Positions 4,814-5,820 of a DNA stretch of 5,820 nt are shown here, piece by piece. The notes under the pieces were generated by a model. The model did no database searches. It had not been told where the DNA came from and saw nothing but the letters and a program-made list of their open reading frames with translations. Origin of the DNA: Lysobacterales bacterium UBA5700 (GTDB taxonomy: Bacteria > Pseudomonadota > Gammaproteobacteria > Xanthomonadales > Xanthomonadaceae); NCBI GenBank assembly GCA_002420085.1, contig DIHI01000063.1, positions 33,703 to 39,522 of the forward strand, in the 5' to 3' direction. A program made the translations under genes and the position numbers. Numbering within the stretch: position 1 is the stretch's first letter; every line of letters begins with the position of its first letter.

Positions 4814-5554
4814 ATGCCCAGTTCATCGCCCGTCGCCCTGGTCACCGGCAGCGCCAAGCGGGTCGGCGCGACGATCGCCCGCCGGCTGCATCGGGCCGGC
4901 TTCGATCTCGCCCTGCACTACCGCCGCTCGGCCGCCGACATGCAGGCCCTGTGTGCCGAACTGAACACCGCCCGCCCTGGCTCGGCCTGCGCCTTCGCCG
5001 CCGATCTGGCCGAGCCTGCCGATGTCGAAGCCCTGGTGCCCGCAGTCCTGGCCCAGTTCGGCCGGCTCGATGCCCTGGTCAACAACGCCTCTGGCTACTA
5101 CGCCACCCCGATCGGAGCCATCCAGGCCGGCCAGTGGGACGACCTGTTCGCCGCCAATGCACGGGCACCGCTGTTCCTGGCCCAGGCTGCCGCTCCGGCC
5201 TTGCGTGCCGGACGCGGCGCGATCGTCAACATCGTCGATATCTATGCCGAACGTCCGCTGCCCGGACACACCGTCTACTGCATGGCCAAGGCCGCCCTGG
5301 CGATGCTGACCCTGTCGCTGGCGCGCGAACTCGGCCCCGACGTGCGGGTCAATGCGGTCGCACCCGGCAATGTCCTGTGGTCGGAAAACTTCGCCAAGGC
5401 CGAGACCGAGACCATCGTCCGCGAACGCACCGCCCTGGCCCGCCAGGGCAGCCCCGACGACATCGCCGAAGCGGTCCGTTGGCTGATCGTCGATGCCGGC
5501 TATGTCACCGGGCAGATCCTGCGGGTCGATGGCGGTCGCAGCGTATTCGTCTGA
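4814..5554 (+). CDS. Short-chain dehydrogenase, pteridine reductase (PTR1/FolM-like)
   Basis: The 246-residue short-chain dehydrogenase/reductase is predicted to reduce dihydropteridines (dihydrobiopterin, dihydromonapterin or dihydrofolate type) with NADPH in the cytosol. The cofactor motif is TGSAKRVG (11-18), the Arg-containing form typical of pteridine reductases rather than the usual TGxxxGxG. HYRRS (35-39) offers arginines for the NADPH phosphate. Next come D64 and NNAS (90-93), and then the active site: D142 replaces the common SDR serine, with Y155 and K159 in YCMAK. The D-Y-K set is the Leishmania PTR1/FolM signature. The C-terminal VTGQILRVDGG is standard for SDRs. The start is ATG 4814, since coding-quality sequence and the fold begin there; the frame is open upstream but overlaps the divergent methyltransferase gene. 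No ribosome site is visible. The physiological pterin is not determinable from sequence, so I give no gene symbol. Confidence 0.9.
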   Translation: MPSSSPVALVTGSAKRVGATIARRLHRAGFDLALHYRRSAADMQALCAELNTARPGSACAFAADLAEPADVEALVPAVLAQFGRLDALVNNASGYYATPIGAIQAGQWDDLFAANARAPLFLAQAAAPALRAGRGAIVNIVDIYAERPLPGHTVYCMAKAALAMLTLSLARELGPDVRVNAVAPGNVLWSENFAKAETETIVRERTALARQGSPDDIAEAVRWLIVDAGYVTGQILRVDGGRSVFV

Positions 5555-5596
5555 GCCGCACGTCCCGCGCGTCCCATCAGCCAGAGCCAGCCACCC

Positions 5597-5820
5597 ATGC
5601 CGCCCGCCCTCCCGATTCGAGCGCGACCCTCACCGATCTACCGCAGCCTGCGCGGATTCGCCCTGATCGTCCTGATCGGCTTGGCGTTCGTGCTGGGCTT
5701 CCTCGCCGGTCGGGCGCCACCGGACACCCCAGCCGGCCCGATCCCGGCCACGCCGCCGACCGGCCAGCCCGCGCCACCACTCAGCGACCCGCCGATCGTC
5801 GCGGCCCACTACTTCGGCCG
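5597..5820 (+). CDS. N-terminus of a membrane-anchored protein, cut by the window edge
   Basis: An open frame of 74 codons starts at ATG 5597, 42 nt after the reductase stop, and is still open at the right edge. The protein begins with a basic, proline-containing tail (MPPALPIRARPSPIYRSLRG), then one hydrophobic segment (about residues 21-37, GFALIVLIGLAFVLGFLAG), then a Pro/Ala/Gly/Thr-rich linker to about residue 65, and then PPIVAAHYFGR, where a folded domain may begin. Almost all codons end in G or C, matching the other genes here, and the opposite strand shows only a poorer frame. It is likely an inner-membrane protein with its main domain in the periplasm. There is no obvious ribosome site; it may be co-transcribed with the reductase gene. 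Too little is present to name a family. Confidence 0.62.
   Translation, partial: MPPALPIRARPSPIYRSLRGFALIVLIGLAFVLGFLAGRAPPDTPAGPIPATPPTGQPAPPLSDPPIVAAHYFG

Overview
The window reads as chromosomal DNA of a GC-rich bacterium. A Xanthomonadales-like gammaproteobacterium is my best guess, based on the style of the MidA-type methyltransferase and pteridine reductase and on strong G/C preference at third codon positions. That placement is inference; no rRNA or other marker is present. There is no CRISPR array, transposase, tRNA or rRNA.

Left part (1 to about 1390): two exported or membrane-anchored proteins of unknown function on the + strand, in DNA less GC-rich than the rest (hand count about 45% G+C over 181-360, against about 61% over 1861-1980 and 65% over 5041-5100). 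The first is a peptide of about 73 residues with a signal sequence and four cysteines. It sits behind a good sigma70-type promoter (TTGACA-17-TAGTGT) with a 19-bp dyad just upstream. The second is a 244-residue protein with one N-terminal membrane anchor, a low-complexity linker and a C-terminal domain with a CxxxxC pair. Its stop codon lies inside a four-copy, 15-bp imperfect tandem repeat.

Middle gap (1349-1800): 452 bases with no intact gene that I can defend. It holds the rest of the tandem repeat, a possible decayed minus-strand coding remnant (1429-1608), and nested inverted repeats (1657-1740) before the next gene.

Pyrimidine module (1801-3118, + strand, 10-nt gap): a nitrilase-superfamily amidohydrolase that best fits beta-ureidopropionase, followed by a small zinc deaminase that closely resembles yeast-type cytosine deaminase. 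Together they could take cytosine to uracil and perform the last step of reductive uracil breakdown (N-carbamoyl-beta-alanine to beta-alanine). The dehydrogenase and dihydropyrimidinase steps are not in this window.

Right part: a hairpin separates the deaminase from a convergent minus-strand pair, a MidA/NDUFAF7-family methyltransferase (392 aa) followed by a VanZ-family membrane protein, joined by a 4-nt GTGA overlap. Divergent from the methyltransferase is a short-chain dehydrogenase with pteridine reductase signatures. It is followed by the start of a membrane-anchored protein that runs off the right edge.

Most genes are recognisable housekeeping or catabolic families. The least explained material is the exported cysteine peptide with its promoter, the anchored CxxxxC protein, and the structured gap at 1349-1800. 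I do not see a clearly new multi-gene system.
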